Below the pieces are notes generated by a model, which made no database searches, had not been told where the DNA came from, and saw nothing but the letters and a program-made list of their open reading frames with translations. From positions 1 through 64,000 of the forward strand of contig JAHDGK010000028.1 of NCBI GenBank assembly GCA_020627685.1: a DNA stretch of 64,000 bases. Direction: 5' to 3'. This document shows, in pieces, positions 21,635 through 30,416 of this stretch (position 1 is the stretch's first letter; each line of letters starts with the position of its first letter). The stretch comes from Granulosicoccus sp. Its GTDB lineage: Bacteria > Pseudomonadota > Gammaproteobacteria > Granulosicoccales > Granulosicoccaceae. The translations under genes were made by a program, and so were the position numbers.

Positions 21635-22891
21635 CTAGGTTTGGTCTGCCAGCGGCCACACTAATTGAAAGTGAGTACCCTCGCTTCTGGGTATAAAATG
21701 AATACTTGCGTTGTGTTGCTGGCAGATTGAGTTGACAATTGAAAGACCCAGCCCAAAGCCGCCTGTGTCTCGGCTGCGACTTCTCTCTATCCGGTAGAAA
21801 GGCTCAAATATTTTTTCTACTTGTGACGGATCTATGCCCGGGCCATCATCAATAATGTTGATTTGCGCTAATCCGTTGGTTTTCGATAGGGTGACGAAAA
21901 CCTGTGTGTTGGCGTATTTCAGAGCATTGGTAACCAGATTGGTTAATGCCCGTATTAATAAACGTTTCTCTGCTAACAAGTAAAAGTCATTTTCAGGGTA
22001 ATCAACTTGCAGGTTTATGCTCGGTCGGGTTCCGGGTTGTAAATCGGCCACCGCCCGCAAAGCATCCATGACAGATACATTGCTAAGCACCAGAGCGTTA
22101 CCATTATTTATCAGTCGAGAATAATGAAGTGTTTCTCTAACGAGAGAATCTAATTCTTCGGCCGCAACATGGGCTTCGTCAAACAAGGCGTATTGCTCTT
22201 CGCCGGTTCTCTCCGCGGCTAGTTCCATAGCGAATTGAAGTCTGGCTAGCGGATTTCTAAATTCATGTGCAACACTTGCCAATAAGTCTCGGTGGTGTTC
22301 AATAGCTTCTTTTTCGGCATCTTTGAGTTTTTGAATTTGCTGGCGAGCTGAGACTAAGGCATTGACTGCAGTGGGAATTGGATTAGGTGCTTTTGCATCA
22401 ATCAGGTTGTTGGTGTCAGCTTCCAAGTTTTTTGCGGCAGTATTAAGTTGTCGTAGCTGGCGTTCAAAGATGATAAGCGTTACCCAAATGGCACTGAGAA
22501 CGGCCAAAATTTGAAGGGCTAAATGCAGCCAGTCTGCTTGAGCAATAAGTGGCGGTGGCACGGTGTCTATACCGACTTCTATGAGTGTTCCGTCTTCGAG
22601 GATAATGTCGTAGTAGGTATCTTTTTCCTCTAAGTTATCAAGATTCTCTAGTGACGCATCAGAGTCGAAGTTTGTAAGGGTGACTAAGTGTTTGCTCGAA
22701 AGCTCTGCTAATGTTTTATCCAAATCTTTGGTTTGATTTAACTCAGTCTCTATTTCTTCAAGCGTTTCGTAGGCGTGAGAGTTCCAGTCTTCGCGACCAA
22801 TGAGAGCATCGATAAGCAGTATGCTGAGTAACCAGGCAAGAAACGAAAACAAAATTCCAAAAGCCGCACAGCTTAGAAAGAGTTTTTTCAT
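21635..22891 (-). CDS. Sensor histidine kinase (RstB/EnvZ type)
   Basis: A 418-residue two-component kinase. Two membrane segments (about 5-30 and 145-163) bracket a 115-residue periplasmic sensor rich in Glu/Asp/Leu. A HAMP-like segment follows, then the dimerisation domain with phospho-accepting His209 in SVAHEFRNPLARL, and the ATPase domain with N box (NLVTNALKYA), G1 (DDGPGI) and G2 (GGFGLGLSI). It overlaps the response-regulator gene by 4 bases. Its acidic sensor domain and placement behind a secreted protease and a small secreted protein suggest envelope or protease-product sensing (inference). Confidence 0.93.
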   Translation of the reverse strand: MKKLFLSCAAFGILFSFLAWLLSILLIDALIGREDWNSHAYETLEEIETELNQTKDLDKTLAELSSKHLVTLTNFDSDASLENLDNLEEKDTYYDIILEDGTLIEVGIDTVPPPLIAQADWLHLALQILAVLSAIWVTLIIFERQLRQLNTAAKNLEADTNNLIDAKAPNPIPTAVNALVSARQQIQKLKDAEKEAIEHHRDLLASVAHEFRNPLARLQFAMELAAERTGEEQYALFDEAHVAAEELDSLVRETLHYSRLINNGNALVLSNVSVMDALRAVADLQPGTRPSINLQVDYPENDFYLLAEKRLLIRALTNLVTNALKYANTQVFVTLSKTNGLAQINIIDDGPGIDPSQVEKIFEPFYRIERSRSRDTGGFGLGLSIVNSICQQHNASIHFIPRSEGTHFQLVWPLADQT

Positions 22892-23589
22892 CGCCCTTTA
22901 CCTAATTGGTACCCTTGACCTCTAATCGTTTTTACAAACTGAGGGTCGGCAGAACTATCTCCTAGTTTTTTTCTCACTCTTGAAATTATAAGATCGATTC
23001 GTCTGTCTTCTGGTGTAAGTTCAAGACGGAACATTTTTTCATGTAAAGACTCTCTTGAAATGGGAGTGCCTGCATTGCTGGCTAGAATCCACAATAAGTC
23101 GAATTCAGTGGTTGTGAGCTTGACTGATTTCCCGTCACACATAACTAATCGATTTGCCCTGTCTACGACTAACGATCCCAGTTGTATGGATTCTGAGTCT
23201 TCCTGCGATGAGTTATCAGTGTTGCGGAGCTGTAGTCTTACCCGTGCAAGTAGTAGTCGAGGACTGACTGGTTTGGTTAAATAATCGTCGGCTCCGGTTT
23301 CCAAGCCTGTAATTTCTTCTACAGTGTCATCTAACGCTGTCAACATGAGTATCTTCCCAGAGTACTTTGATCTTACTTCTCTGCAGACAGATAAACCATC
23401 AGTGCCAGGTAGCATCAAGTCGAGAACAACTAAATCAGGTTTGGTGTTGAGTATGAGTTCAATAGCCACATCACCTCTGTGGCAGGTTTGGACATCATAA
23501 CCATGAGTACTGAGATAGTCGGAGATCATGGCGCAAAGCCTCGTGTCGTCATCAACGACTAAGATGCTCCCTGAAGATGGCTCAGACAT
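22888..23589 (-). CDS. OmpR/RstA family response regulator
   Basis: A 233-residue regulator. The receiver domain has acidic residues DDD near 14 and phospho-acceptor Asp57 in VVLDLMLPGTDG, with Lys in the LTKPVSPR motif. The C-terminal winged helix (about 135-230) ends in RRIDLIISRVRKKLGD...TIRGQGYQL, typical of OmpR. It starts 2 bases before the end of the preceding secreted-protein gene and overlaps the kinase gene, so all four genes from the protease on appear to be one transcript. Confidence 0.94.
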   Translation of the reverse strand: MSEPSSGSILVVDDDTRLCAMISDYLSTHGYDVQTCHRGDVAIELILNTKPDLVVLDLMLPGTDGLSVCREVRSKYSGKILMLTALDDTVEEITGLETGADDYLTKPVSPRLLLARVRLQLRNTDNSSQEDSESIQLGSLVVDRANRLVMCDGKSVKLTTTEFDLLWILASNAGTPISRESLHEKMFRLELTPEDRRIDLIISRVRKKLGDSSADPQFVKTIRGQGYQLGKGR

Positions 23590-23591
23590 CG

Positions 23592-23999
23592 TTAACCTCT
23601 TGGACGTAGAGCGACAAAGGCATTGCTAATATGTATTGCAGTTTTACCTGTGTATTTATCTGGAATGTCTAGGGATATGACTCTGGGGCCCGGCATACGT
23701 TTGCATCTGTCTGCTTTGGTTCTTACGAGGGTTAGTATTACCGCGGGCTGTTTTTCATCACTCGCTGTTGCGTTATTTTCTGTTGTCGTAACATCGAGTC
23801 TGAAATGATCTTCGGTAGTACAGCCCGTAGAGATAACCGTGAATTCCAGCGTGTTCCCTGTTCTTTGAAAACCGAGCAGATCTGCCGGTGATTCCTCACC
23901 GGCAGCGCTAGCATTCAAAGAAAACAGGCTTAAGCATGCTGTTAGGGAAAGGCCCATTGCAGTGCGTAATGAATGACGTATTAAGCGTGTATTTCTCAT
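23592..23999 (-). CDS. Small secreted protein of unknown function
   Basis: A 135-residue protein with a signal peptide (about 1-32, cleavage near SLNASA). The mature part of about 100 residues is beta-rich and has two cysteines (in STGCTTED and DRCKRMPG) that could form a disulfide. I recognise no family. It sits between a secreted trypsin-like protease gene (10 bases upstream) and the response regulator (2 bases downstream). That placement suggests a partner, inhibitor or sensor ligand of the protease or of the kinase, but this is conjecture. Confidence 0.75.
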   Translation of the reverse strand: MRNTRLIRHSLRTAMGLSLTACLSLFSLNASAAGEESPADLLGFQRTGNTLEFTVISTGCTTEDHFRLDVTTTENNATASDEKQPAVILTLVRTKADRCKRMPGPRVISLDIPDKYTGKTAIHISNAFVALRPRG

Positions 24000-24009
24000 T
24001 GTTTAACTC

Positions 24010-25734
24010 TTAGTGTTTGGTGGCTGAGGCTCTACGTCGCAGAGCTACCATGCTGAATAGTACGAAGGCTGACCAAACACCCGCTGAACCGCCTCCAGCT
24101 GATCCGCCCGATGCAATGCTGGTGCTTTCGATAGGACTGGACTCTGACTGATTGTTCACTCGCTGTAGGCGGAAGTTGTCCAAGCGAACCTTACCGCCCT
24201 TTGTCGATCTTTCATTGGCCTTAAAATGCCACTCCACACGACTGCCCTGAGGAATGAATATGCTCGCCTCTTCCCATTCCTCTGAAGAGGACAGCTCGTA
24301 TGAGGCTTCATCGTCAATATATATCATGCAGGTGGCTCCATTCATTGCATAACTGAATGTCAGATTTGAATCGAATTCGTTTTCGAATTCTCCAGCGAGC
24401 CAGAAGTCATCGTTATTATCAAATTCAGTTTCCATGGCTTCACCACCGTAGTATGGATCAGCGGTTGTTGCTGTCCAAGGATTAGTGTGGTCAGTTTCGA
24501 AATCTGCTTCTGGCATTTCTACGGTGTAACCGAATTCATCTAAATTTTGCGCAAAGGCTTCCAGTTGTAATTGTAGCGTTTGAGTGGTGCTTCCCGATGA
24601 TGCTGTTACTGATAACTTTTCCGATAGTTCACCTTCTGCCACTGGCGTCCAGGCGATATCAACATAACAGGCTTCATCTGAGCTAAGCGGCTCTGATGTG
24701 CAGTTTTCGGTTTCGATGAATAAATCTGCACCATTATTGTTACTGAGCGTGATATTGCCAATGCTTACGACATCATCTGACGGGTTATAAATTTCTGCGG
24801 CGGCATAGGCCGTGTCACCAACGGTCACATTCTCGAAAGCATCGAAAATAGTCAGTTCAAGCGCTGATTCATTGGGTGTTTGTGGAGCAGGGGTGTTGCC
24901 TGTTGAATTATCAGGTTGACTAGGGGGCGTGTTATCCGTATCCGAACCTGAGAGCGGAATTGATTGACTGATAAAGTCTGAATAAGCCGCAACCTTAGTG
25001 TACACGCCGGGATAGTCTGCTAACGCACAGCCTTCCCCGAAGCTGACGATACCGACTTGTACAGCTCCTGTAGCTGTGCGAGCTATTAGTGGTCCACCAC
25101 TATCACCCTGACAAGAGTCTTTGCCGCCTTCTGGAACACCAGCGCAGACCTGACCATTGTTTAAACTATTTCCGTAAGCGGTGTTGCATTGTTGGAAATC
25201 GCTGATGAGTAAATCAACAGCATGGAGTTTTGTCGGGAATTTTTCACCGGTTGTCGATAGGTTTCCCCAGCCGGCTACGGAGACAGGTTCGCCCGTGCGA
25301 ATGGTATCTGTATCTGACGTTGATGCCATTCTTATGGGGGTGACCGTAGATGCTCGGGCCAGTTTAACCAGTGCTATGTCATTGTCTTCTGTGCTTGATG
25401 AATAGTCAGGGTGTCTAACAATCTTGACTGCCTTAATTCGTTCGGCTGTTGAAGTATTCTCCAAGTCTGAAGTGTTTAATATAACTTCAAGGTTTTCGAC
25501 CGACTCGCCTTCAAGGCAGTGGGCGGCTGTTAATACCCAATCGGGCGATATGAGTGAGGCGCCGCAAAACACGTCCGTAGCGTTTGATCCGGAGTTGAGT
25601 AAGCCGGCGATAGCAGGGTATTGGTCTAATCGGGTTTCAGCGCCGCCAATAATTCTTAAATTTGCGGCATGACTAGGACTGGTTAGCGACAGCCCCAAAA
25701 TGCCAATACCGATGAGTGCGTGGTGTTGCTTCAT
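24010..25734 (-). CDS. Secreted trypsin-like serine protease with a GlyGly-CTERM-type anchor
   Basis: A 574-residue exoprotease. Signal peptide about 1-23 (MKQHHALIG...), then IIGGAE, the site of zymogen activation, and an S1 domain with His72 (TAAHC), Asp119 (NDIALVKL) and Ser212 (GDSGGPL). A Pro/Thr-rich linker follows (about 248-280), then an Ig/HYDIN-like domain (about 285-390) and a further beta domain with acidic motifs. The C-terminus has a Gly/Ser-rich stretch, a hydrophobic helix and a basic tail (VALRRRAS), matching the GlyGly-CTERM sorting signal processed by rhombosortase, as in Vibrio VesB. Start ATG 25734 was preferred over an upstream in-frame codon at 25791 because it gives the signal peptide. 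Confidence 0.88.
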   Translation of the reverse strand: MKQHHALIGIGILGLSLTSPSHAANLRIIGGAETRLDQYPAIAGLLNSGSNATDVFCGASLISPDWVLTAAHCLEGESVENLEVILNTSDLENTSTAERIKAVKIVRHPDYSSSTEDNDIALVKLARASTVTPIRMASTSDTDTIRTGEPVSVAGWGNLSTTGEKFPTKLHAVDLLISDFQQCNTAYGNSLNNGQVCAGVPEGGKDSCQGDSGGPLIARTATGAVQVGIVSFGEGCALADYPGVYTKVAAYSDFISQSIPLSGSDTDNTPPSQPDNSTGNTPAPQTPNESALELTIFDAFENVTVGDTAYAAAEIYNPSDDVVSIGNITLSNNNGADLFIETENCTSEPLSSDEACYVDIAWTPVAEGELSEKLSVTASSGSTTQTLQLQLEAFAQNLDEFGYTVEMPEADFETDHTNPWTATTADPYYGGEAMETEFDNNDDFWLAGEFENEFDSNLTFSYAMNGATCMIYIDDEASYELSSSEEWEEASIFIPQGSRVEWHFKANERSTKGGKVRLDNFRLQRVNNQSESSPIESTSIASGGSAGGGSAGVWSAFVLFSMVALRRRASATKH

Positions 25735-25825
25735 AACAACTTCTCTTGTGTGTGAATGTAAGAGAAGTATCGGATTCAACCCCCTTGGCAACCAGTGAGG
25801 TTTTGCGGTGGTTTTGTATCAATAT

Positions 25826-25854
25826 GTACACAGCTTACGCGTCTATACGTACAC
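25826..25854. promoter_or_regulatory. Direct repeat upstream of the protease-two-component operon
   Basis: GTACAC occurs at 25826-25831 and 25849-25854, each preceded by TA(T/C), 23 bases apart (about two helical turns), roughly 95-120 bases upstream of the protease start. Tandem repeats are typical of OmpR-family binding, so autoregulation by the operon's own response regulator is possible. The match is short. Confidence 0.25.
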
Positions 25855-25955
25855 GCGATTTCATTGTTTACTGACTTAAATCGCTATTAAGTTGCGTCTA
25901 CTCTATATGGGATTGTTGAGGGTCGAGAATGTACGCAAGGTGGTGCGACCACGCT

Positions 25956-26366
25956 TCAAGTCATTGAGTACCCAAAAATAATCATGCTAATCCAAACGAT
26001 ATTGCAAATCGATAAACCGATAAGTGAAATAAGTGTTAGTTTCATGCCTTTAACGCGCGGGCTCCAGGAGATATTTCCGTCCTTCATTCCCATCGGGTGA
26101 AGAATGCGCCCGGCAAGGAATAAAATAGCCAATGGTACGGTCAGAAAATAGGGTGCGTGATTGTATTCAAGGCAGGCGATTAGGATCAGCCCGATGGGTG
26201 CGAATTCAGCCAAGTTGCCATGCGCCCGGATCGCTCTATTGAGAGACTCGTGACCGCCATCGCCAAGGCCTACTTTGTGTTGACGGCGTTGACCTATAAC
26301 GTTGAAAGTAAGCTTCACATATAGTAATGCAAGTATGGAGGCGGCAATGCCTGTAACGATCAACAT
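25956..26366 (-). CDS. MAPEG family membrane protein
   Basis: A 136-residue protein with four membrane helices. The MAPEG signature is seen as NRAIRAHGNLAEFAPIGLILI near residue 43, with the preceding loop GDGGHESLN. The superfamily includes microsomal glutathione transferases; bacterial members of this short type are mostly uncharacterised. It ends a leftward group with the TetR gene 63 bases upstream, so it may be in the same transcript as that regulator. Confidence 0.88.
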   Translation of the reverse strand: MLIVTGIAASILALLYVKLTFNVIGQRRQHKVGLGDGGHESLNRAIRAHGNLAEFAPIGLILIACLEYNHAPYFLTVPLAILFLAGRILHPMGMKDGNISWSPRVKGMKLTLISLIGLSICNIVWISMIIFGYSMT

Positions 26367-26429
26367 GTGTTTTATCTCTTTAAGGGCGCGGTTGTTTTAG
26401 GGATTAACTGTCTTAGCCAGCCAAAGGTT

Positions 26430-27107
26430 CTACTCTTCCAGCATACGCTCTAAACCATCGAGTAGTAACTCCAATCCAAAATTGAATTCCTGAACTCCGT
26501 CATGCTCGCCTTCAATAATCTGCTGGGATAGCGCATTGAGAAAAGGGTATTCAGTTTCGGGTATCTGCGGCAGGTATTCCTCGGCGACGTCGCTGTATTC
26601 GTCTGGCTCAAACGGGAAATTCAGTGATTGAAGGGTAAAGCCGTAAATGTGACTATCGATTGCGTTCCACGCTCTGTCAACCATCTCATAACTGAATCCT
26701 GCTTGGCGCAGACAACCGATTGTTGCGTCAACGTAGCAAAGCATATTTGGACCAATATTGACCCTGGAGACAAGTAGGCTGGTGGCCCATGGGTGTTGGA
26801 CTAGAACGTGGTGTGCGGATTGAGCTCGTATCCGCATTTCGTCTTTCCAGTTGCCTTGCAAAGATGGGCATTGAATTTTAGAAACCACAAATTCAACCAT
26901 ACCGTCGAACATGTCTTCCTTGTTTTTCACATGGTTGTAGAGCGACATTGCTTCTACGTTTAGCGATTGCGCCAGCTTGCGCATCGAGAGCGTTTCAATG
27001 CCGTTTTGATCGGCCAGCTCTGCCGCCGCGAGGAGTATCCGTTCACGATTTAACTGCGTTCGCGGCCGCCCGCGGGAGCGACGTTTATTCGGTTTTGACT
27101 GAGCCAC
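26430..27107 (-). CDS. TetR family transcriptional regulator
   Basis: A 225-residue repressor. The N-terminal helix-turn-helix is at about residues 22-66 (ILLAAAELADQNGIETLSMRKLAQSLNVEAMSLYNHV). The C-terminal domain resembles the TetR_C ligand-binding class found in tetracycline-repressor relatives. The N-terminal arm is basic (KPNKRRSRGRPRTQ). It is divergent from an NmrA-like reductase gene, and two perfect palindromes lie between them. It probably represses itself, the reductase and perhaps the MAPEG gene. Confidence 0.92.
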   Translation of the reverse strand: MAQSKPNKRRSRGRPRTQLNRERILLAAAELADQNGIETLSMRKLAQSLNVEAMSLYNHVKNKEDMFDGMVEFVVSKIQCPSLQGNWKDEMRIRAQSAHHVLVQHPWATSLLVSRVNIGPNMLCYVDATIGCLRQAGFSYEMVDRAWNAIDSHIYGFTLQSLNFPFEPDEYSDVAEEYLPQIPETEYPFLNALSQQIIEGEHDGVQEFNFGLELLLDGLERMLEE

Positions 27108-27128
27108 AAAGGTGTACTGAATTGACTT

Positions 27129-27177
27129 ACTTACACTGTAAGTATAATATTCAATTTATACAACTTACAGTGTAAGT
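27129..27177. promoter_or_regulatory. Two palindromic TetR operators
   Basis: ACTTACACTGTAAGT (27129-27143) and ACTTACAGTGTAAGT (27163-27177) are the same 15-base palindrome seen from either strand, with centres 34 bases apart. The first fills the spacer between TTGACT (27122-27127) and a perfect TATAAT (27143-27148) of the rightward promoter, so binding would block it. A lone extra half-site ACTTAC sits at 27125. Confidence 0.8.
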
Positions 27178-27229
27178 ATTAAATGCCGAATTCGCTAACC
27201 TTTCACTCATCATTTTTAGGATCCCCACT

Positions 27230-27979
27230 ATGTCGAAAACGCTCGTTGTTGGAGCAAGCGGTGCAACGGGCAGGCATCTTTTGAGACAGTTGTTAGATAA
27301 AGGTGCCTGTGTACGTGCGATTGTCAGAGCGCCGAATCGCCTACCTGAAGACCTACGAACCGCAGATAATCTGGAAATCATTGTTGGCAACATCTCAGAT
27401 ATGGACCAGCAGGAGCTAGCGCGCCATGCAAAGGGCTGTGATGCTGTCGCATCCTGTCTGGGTCATAATCTTTCCTTCAAAGGGATGTTTGGTGCACCAC
27501 ACCGGTTGGTCACTGACGCTACCAAAAAATTATGCAGTGCCATTGAGTCTAACGAGCTGAAATCGCCCGTGAAATTTTTGCTAATGAATACGGCGGGAAA
27601 TCGTCATAGGGGTTTAAACGAAAAAATATCCTTTGCACAAACGTGCGTTATCGGATTGCTTAGATTGTTGCTGCCGCCGCATGCTGATAACGAAGACGCT
27701 GCGGAGTACTTACGCAGTTCGTTTAGCAATGACAATAAGAAGCTACAGTGGTGCGTTATCCGTCCGGATTCCTTGACGAATGAATCTAACCCTTCTGACT
27801 ATGTTCTCCATCCTTCGCCAATAAGAAGCGCCATCTTCAACGCGGGTAAAACAAGCCGGATCAATGTGGGCGTGTTTATGGCTACGTTAATCATGGAAGA
27901 TGATTTGTGGTCGGAATGGAGAGGGAGAATGCCCGTGATCTACAATTCAGATTTTCTTGAATCCAGCAAAGCCATATGA
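27230..27979 (+). CDS. NmrA-like NAD(P)-binding oxidoreductase
   Basis: A 249-residue atypical short-chain dehydrogenase. The N-terminal dinucleotide motif is LVVGASGATGRHLLRQLL, followed by the strand-loop around RAPNRLPED. There is no clear Tyr-x3-Lys catalytic pair, as usual for NmrA/NAD(P)-binding proteins, which may act as sensors or reductases of flavins, quinones or nucleotides. It is transcribed from the TetR-controlled promoter. Its 3' end overlaps the convergent DUF1003 gene by 40 bases. Confidence 0.88.
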   Translation: MSKTLVVGASGATGRHLLRQLLDKGACVRAIVRAPNRLPEDLRTADNLEIIVGNISDMDQQELARHAKGCDAVASCLGHNLSFKGMFGAPHRLVTDATKKLCSAIESNELKSPVKFLLMNTAGNRHRGLNEKISFAQTCVIGLLRLLLPPHADNEDAAEYLRSSFSNDNKKLQWCVIRPDSLTNESNPSDYVLHPSPIRSAIFNAGKTSRINVGVFMATLIMEDDLWSEWRGRMPVIYNSDFLESSKAI

Positions 27980-28629
27980 AAGTCATCTAGCTTTTTTTGC
28001 ATATCAATAATTTGTAAATCGGTTTTCAAACTAACCGCATAGTTTTGCTCAACTTTTAAACGATCTTTTTCAGACTGTCGGTTTTGAGACATCATGATGA
28101 TCGGTGCCTGTAATGCAGCTAAGGATGAAAGTCCAAGGTTAAGCAAAATAAACGGATAGGGGTCAAAGGAGGGAAAGACGTTTGGGTTGATCAGAGCCAA
28201 TGTGTTGATAGCAATCCAGACAACCATAATTCCCACGAAGGTCAGAATAAAAGTCCAAGACCCTCCAAAGGATGCAACACGGTCAGCGACTCGGTCTCCA
28301 AAAGACAATTGGTCGTCGAATACCTCGTTAATATTCTCAGCGACCACTTCATTTTCAGCGATGGCATTGATCACCTTTTGTTCAGCATCGGAGTTTTGCG
28401 AAAAGCCATTTTTCTCAGTTTCAATTGCTGAATAATCAGGTGAAGCATTCGTCAACGTTTGTAGCTGCTGTTGTATGGCTTGGCGAAATTCGGTCAGCGC
28501 GTCGTCTTCATCTGTTGCACGATGTCTATGTAGTGTTTGTAATGCGAGCTCTGTATTACTCCCACAGGCGTCAAAGAGAAGTTGCGCTGTGTCTAAAGCA
28601 CACTTGTCGGTAGTGGGGTCCTTTTCCAT
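27940..28629 (-). CDS. DUF1003 family membrane protein
   Basis: A 229-residue protein. A soluble, acidic N-terminal half (about 1-105) precedes two membrane helices (about 122-145 and 160-180) that include FGGSWTFILTFVGIMVVWI and DPYPFILLNLGLSSLAALQAPIIMMSQNRQ, the DUF1003 signature. A cytosolic coiled-coil tail follows. Family function is unknown; many members occur next to ion or stress genes. Its end overlaps the convergent oxidoreductase by 40 bases. Confidence 0.88.
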   Translation of the reverse strand: MEKDPTTDKCALDTAQLLFDACGSNTELALQTLHRHRATDEDDALTEFRQAIQQQLQTLTNASPDYSAIETEKNGFSQNSDAEQKVINAIAENEVVAENINEVFDDQLSFGDRVADRVASFGGSWTFILTFVGIMVVWIAINTLALINPNVFPSFDPYPFILLNLGLSSLAALQAPIIMMSQNRQSEKDRLKVEQNYAVSLKTDLQIIDMQKKLDDFHMALLDSRKSEL

Positions 28630-29008
28630 GGTGATATTGCTCGTAACGTCAAAGTGAGTGGGTAGTCCTCTTATATCATCAAAATCGTCGCGGGCAGCGT
28701 TGCGTGTAAGGGAGGGGTGATTCTCTTACCCAGCCCTTAATCGTAAATTGAGATTGATTGTGAATTCTTACTAGGGAGGCTTCAGGAGCTGCCAATGTGT
28801 CGATAGAATTGCGCGAGCCAAATAAATGGCGTTTGTCGAGAGTTACTTCTGCCGTTTCGTCCGCAGGCAATTTAGCGGGTTACCTGTGAGTGGCGTCCGG
28901 TTTTGTGCATTCGAAACACGCTCAACGACAATGAGTGTTTAACCATTTTACGTTTGTGACCGATATCCCATGGGATAATCGCGTACTTTCACGTCCAAGG
29001 ACTCTCGT
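28630..29008. other. Gene-free stretch upstream of glmU
   Basis: This 379-base gap holds no convincing gene; a 63-codon frame on the minus strand lacks family features. A perfect 14-base palindrome, TATCCCATGGGATA, lies at 28964-28977, about 30 bases before glmU and overlapping a GATAAT (28974-28979) that could be a -10 box. It may be the glmU promoter with an operator. Confidence 0.4.
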
Positions 29009-30367
29009 ATGACCACTCGAATCATCGTACTAGCTGCCGGTAAAGGTACTCGTATGAAATCGGCGATGCCTAAGGTGTTACACAGACTTGCGGGCAAGCC
29101 GTTATTGGGTCACGTGCTGGACACATCAGAAAGCTTAAACCCGACCAGCATCACGGTGGTGATTGGCCACGAAGCAGATCAGGTTAAGAGCACTATTACT
29201 CACGCAGTTCAATGGGCGATGCAGACTGAGCAACTGGGCACCGGCCATGCTGTTAAAGAAGGGCTTGAAGGTATCGAAGATGACGATACAGTGTTGATCA
29301 CCTACGGTGATGTACCGTTGACCCGCGCTTCAACCTATCAAGCCTTATTAGATGTCTGCAATGATAAGACTGTTGGTTTGCTCACGTTGATCATGGATGA
29401 CCCGACAGGCTATGGAAGGATACTGCGCGAGGGTGGCGCTGTCGTTGGAGTTGTGGAGCAAAAAGATGCGAGCAGCGATCAACTGACTATTTCTGAGGTC
29501 AATGCCGGTGTTGTCTCTATCAAGGGGGGAACCTTGAGGGATTTGCTTAGCCGTATCGACAACAAAAATGCGCAGGGTGAATATTACCTAACTGATATTC
29601 ACGAGCTTGCGGTTAAAGATGGATTGTCAATCACTGCGGTACACCCTGACGATGCCTGGGAAGTTGATGGTGTAAACAGTCGTTCCCAATTGGCACGACT
29701 CGAACGTTTGCATCAGGCTCAGGTCGCTGAATCGCTCATGGACGCGGGTGTAACGCTTGCTGATCCGGCAAGATTAGATGTGCGGGGCACCTTAGAAACG
29801 GGGCGAGATGTTGTCATCGATGTGAATTGTGTGTTCGAGGGACATTGCGTTCTTGGAGACAACGTGGAGATTGGTCCCAACTGCCTGATATCGGGCAGTA
29901 CCATTGCATCAGGCACAAAGGTCTTGGCAAACTGCGTCTTCGAAAACGCATCGGTGGGTGAAAATGCAACCATCGGCCCTTTTGCTCGACTACGACCGGG
30001 TACGAAAACAGACAACAACATACGTATCGGCAATTTCGTTGAGACAAAAAACACGCATGTTGGTGCCTCCAGCAAGATCAACCATCTTAGCTATGTGGGT
30101 GATGCAACCTTAGGTAAGAACGTCAACGTCGGTGCTGGGACCATCACCTGTAACTATGATGGTGCAAACAAGCATCAAACGGAAATTGGGGACGGTGCAT
30201 TTATCGGTTCCAATAGCGCTTTAGTAGCACCGGTTGTCGTGAGCGAAGGAGCAACGGTTGGTGCGGGATCAACCATTACCCGTAATGTTCCTGCCGATCG
30301 TTTATCGCTATCACGGGCCAAGCAAACGGATATTGAAAACTGGTCACGACCGGTTAAAAACAAATAA
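29009..30367 (+). CDS. glmU: Bifunctional GlcNAc-1-P uridyltransferase/GlcN-1-P acetyltransferase GlmU
   Basis: A 452-residue enzyme making UDP-GlcNAc for peptidoglycan and LPS. The N-terminal pyrophosphorylase has [18 protein letters not shown] at 8-25 and TYGDVPL near 98. The C-terminal half is a left-handed beta-helix of hexapeptides, with the acetyltransferase motif region [16 protein letters not shown] and [15 protein letters not shown]. Usual length. It is followed directly by glmS, the usual pair in gammaproteobacteria. Confidence 0.97.
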   Translation: MTTRIIVLAAGKGTRMKSAMPKVLHRLAGKPLLGHVLDTSESLNPTSITVVIGHEADQVKSTITHAVQWAMQTEQLGTGHAVKEGLEGIEDDDTVLITYGDVPLTRASTYQALLDVCNDKTVGLLTLIMDDPTGYGRILREGGAVVGVVEQKDASSDQLTISEVNAGVVSIKGGTLRDLLSRIDNKNAQGEYYLTDIHELAVKDGLSITAVHPDDAWEVDGVNSRSQLARLERLHQAQVAESLMDAGVTLADPARLDVRGTLETGRDVVIDVNCVFEGHCVLGDNVEIGPNCLISGSTIASGTKVLANCVFENASVGENATIGPFARLRPGTKTDNNIRIGNFVETKNTHVGASSKINHLSYVGDATLGKNVNVGAGTITCNYDGANKHQTEIGDGAFIGSNSALVAPVVVSEGATVGAGSTITRNVPADRLSLSRAKQTDIENWSRPVKNK

Positions 30368-30416
30368 CAACTCAAGTTGCCGGTTAACTACTGGTAGCAA
30401 TAATAAGGACGACACT

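Noticed and set aside
28679-28870. 63-codon open frame on the minus strand upstream of glmU
   Set aside because: No family pattern or ribosome site; it lies in a promoter-like gap.
30258-30416. N-terminal extension of GlmS
   Set aside because: It overlaps glmU and would bury the catalytic Cys2; the MCGIVGAV start at 30417 is standard.
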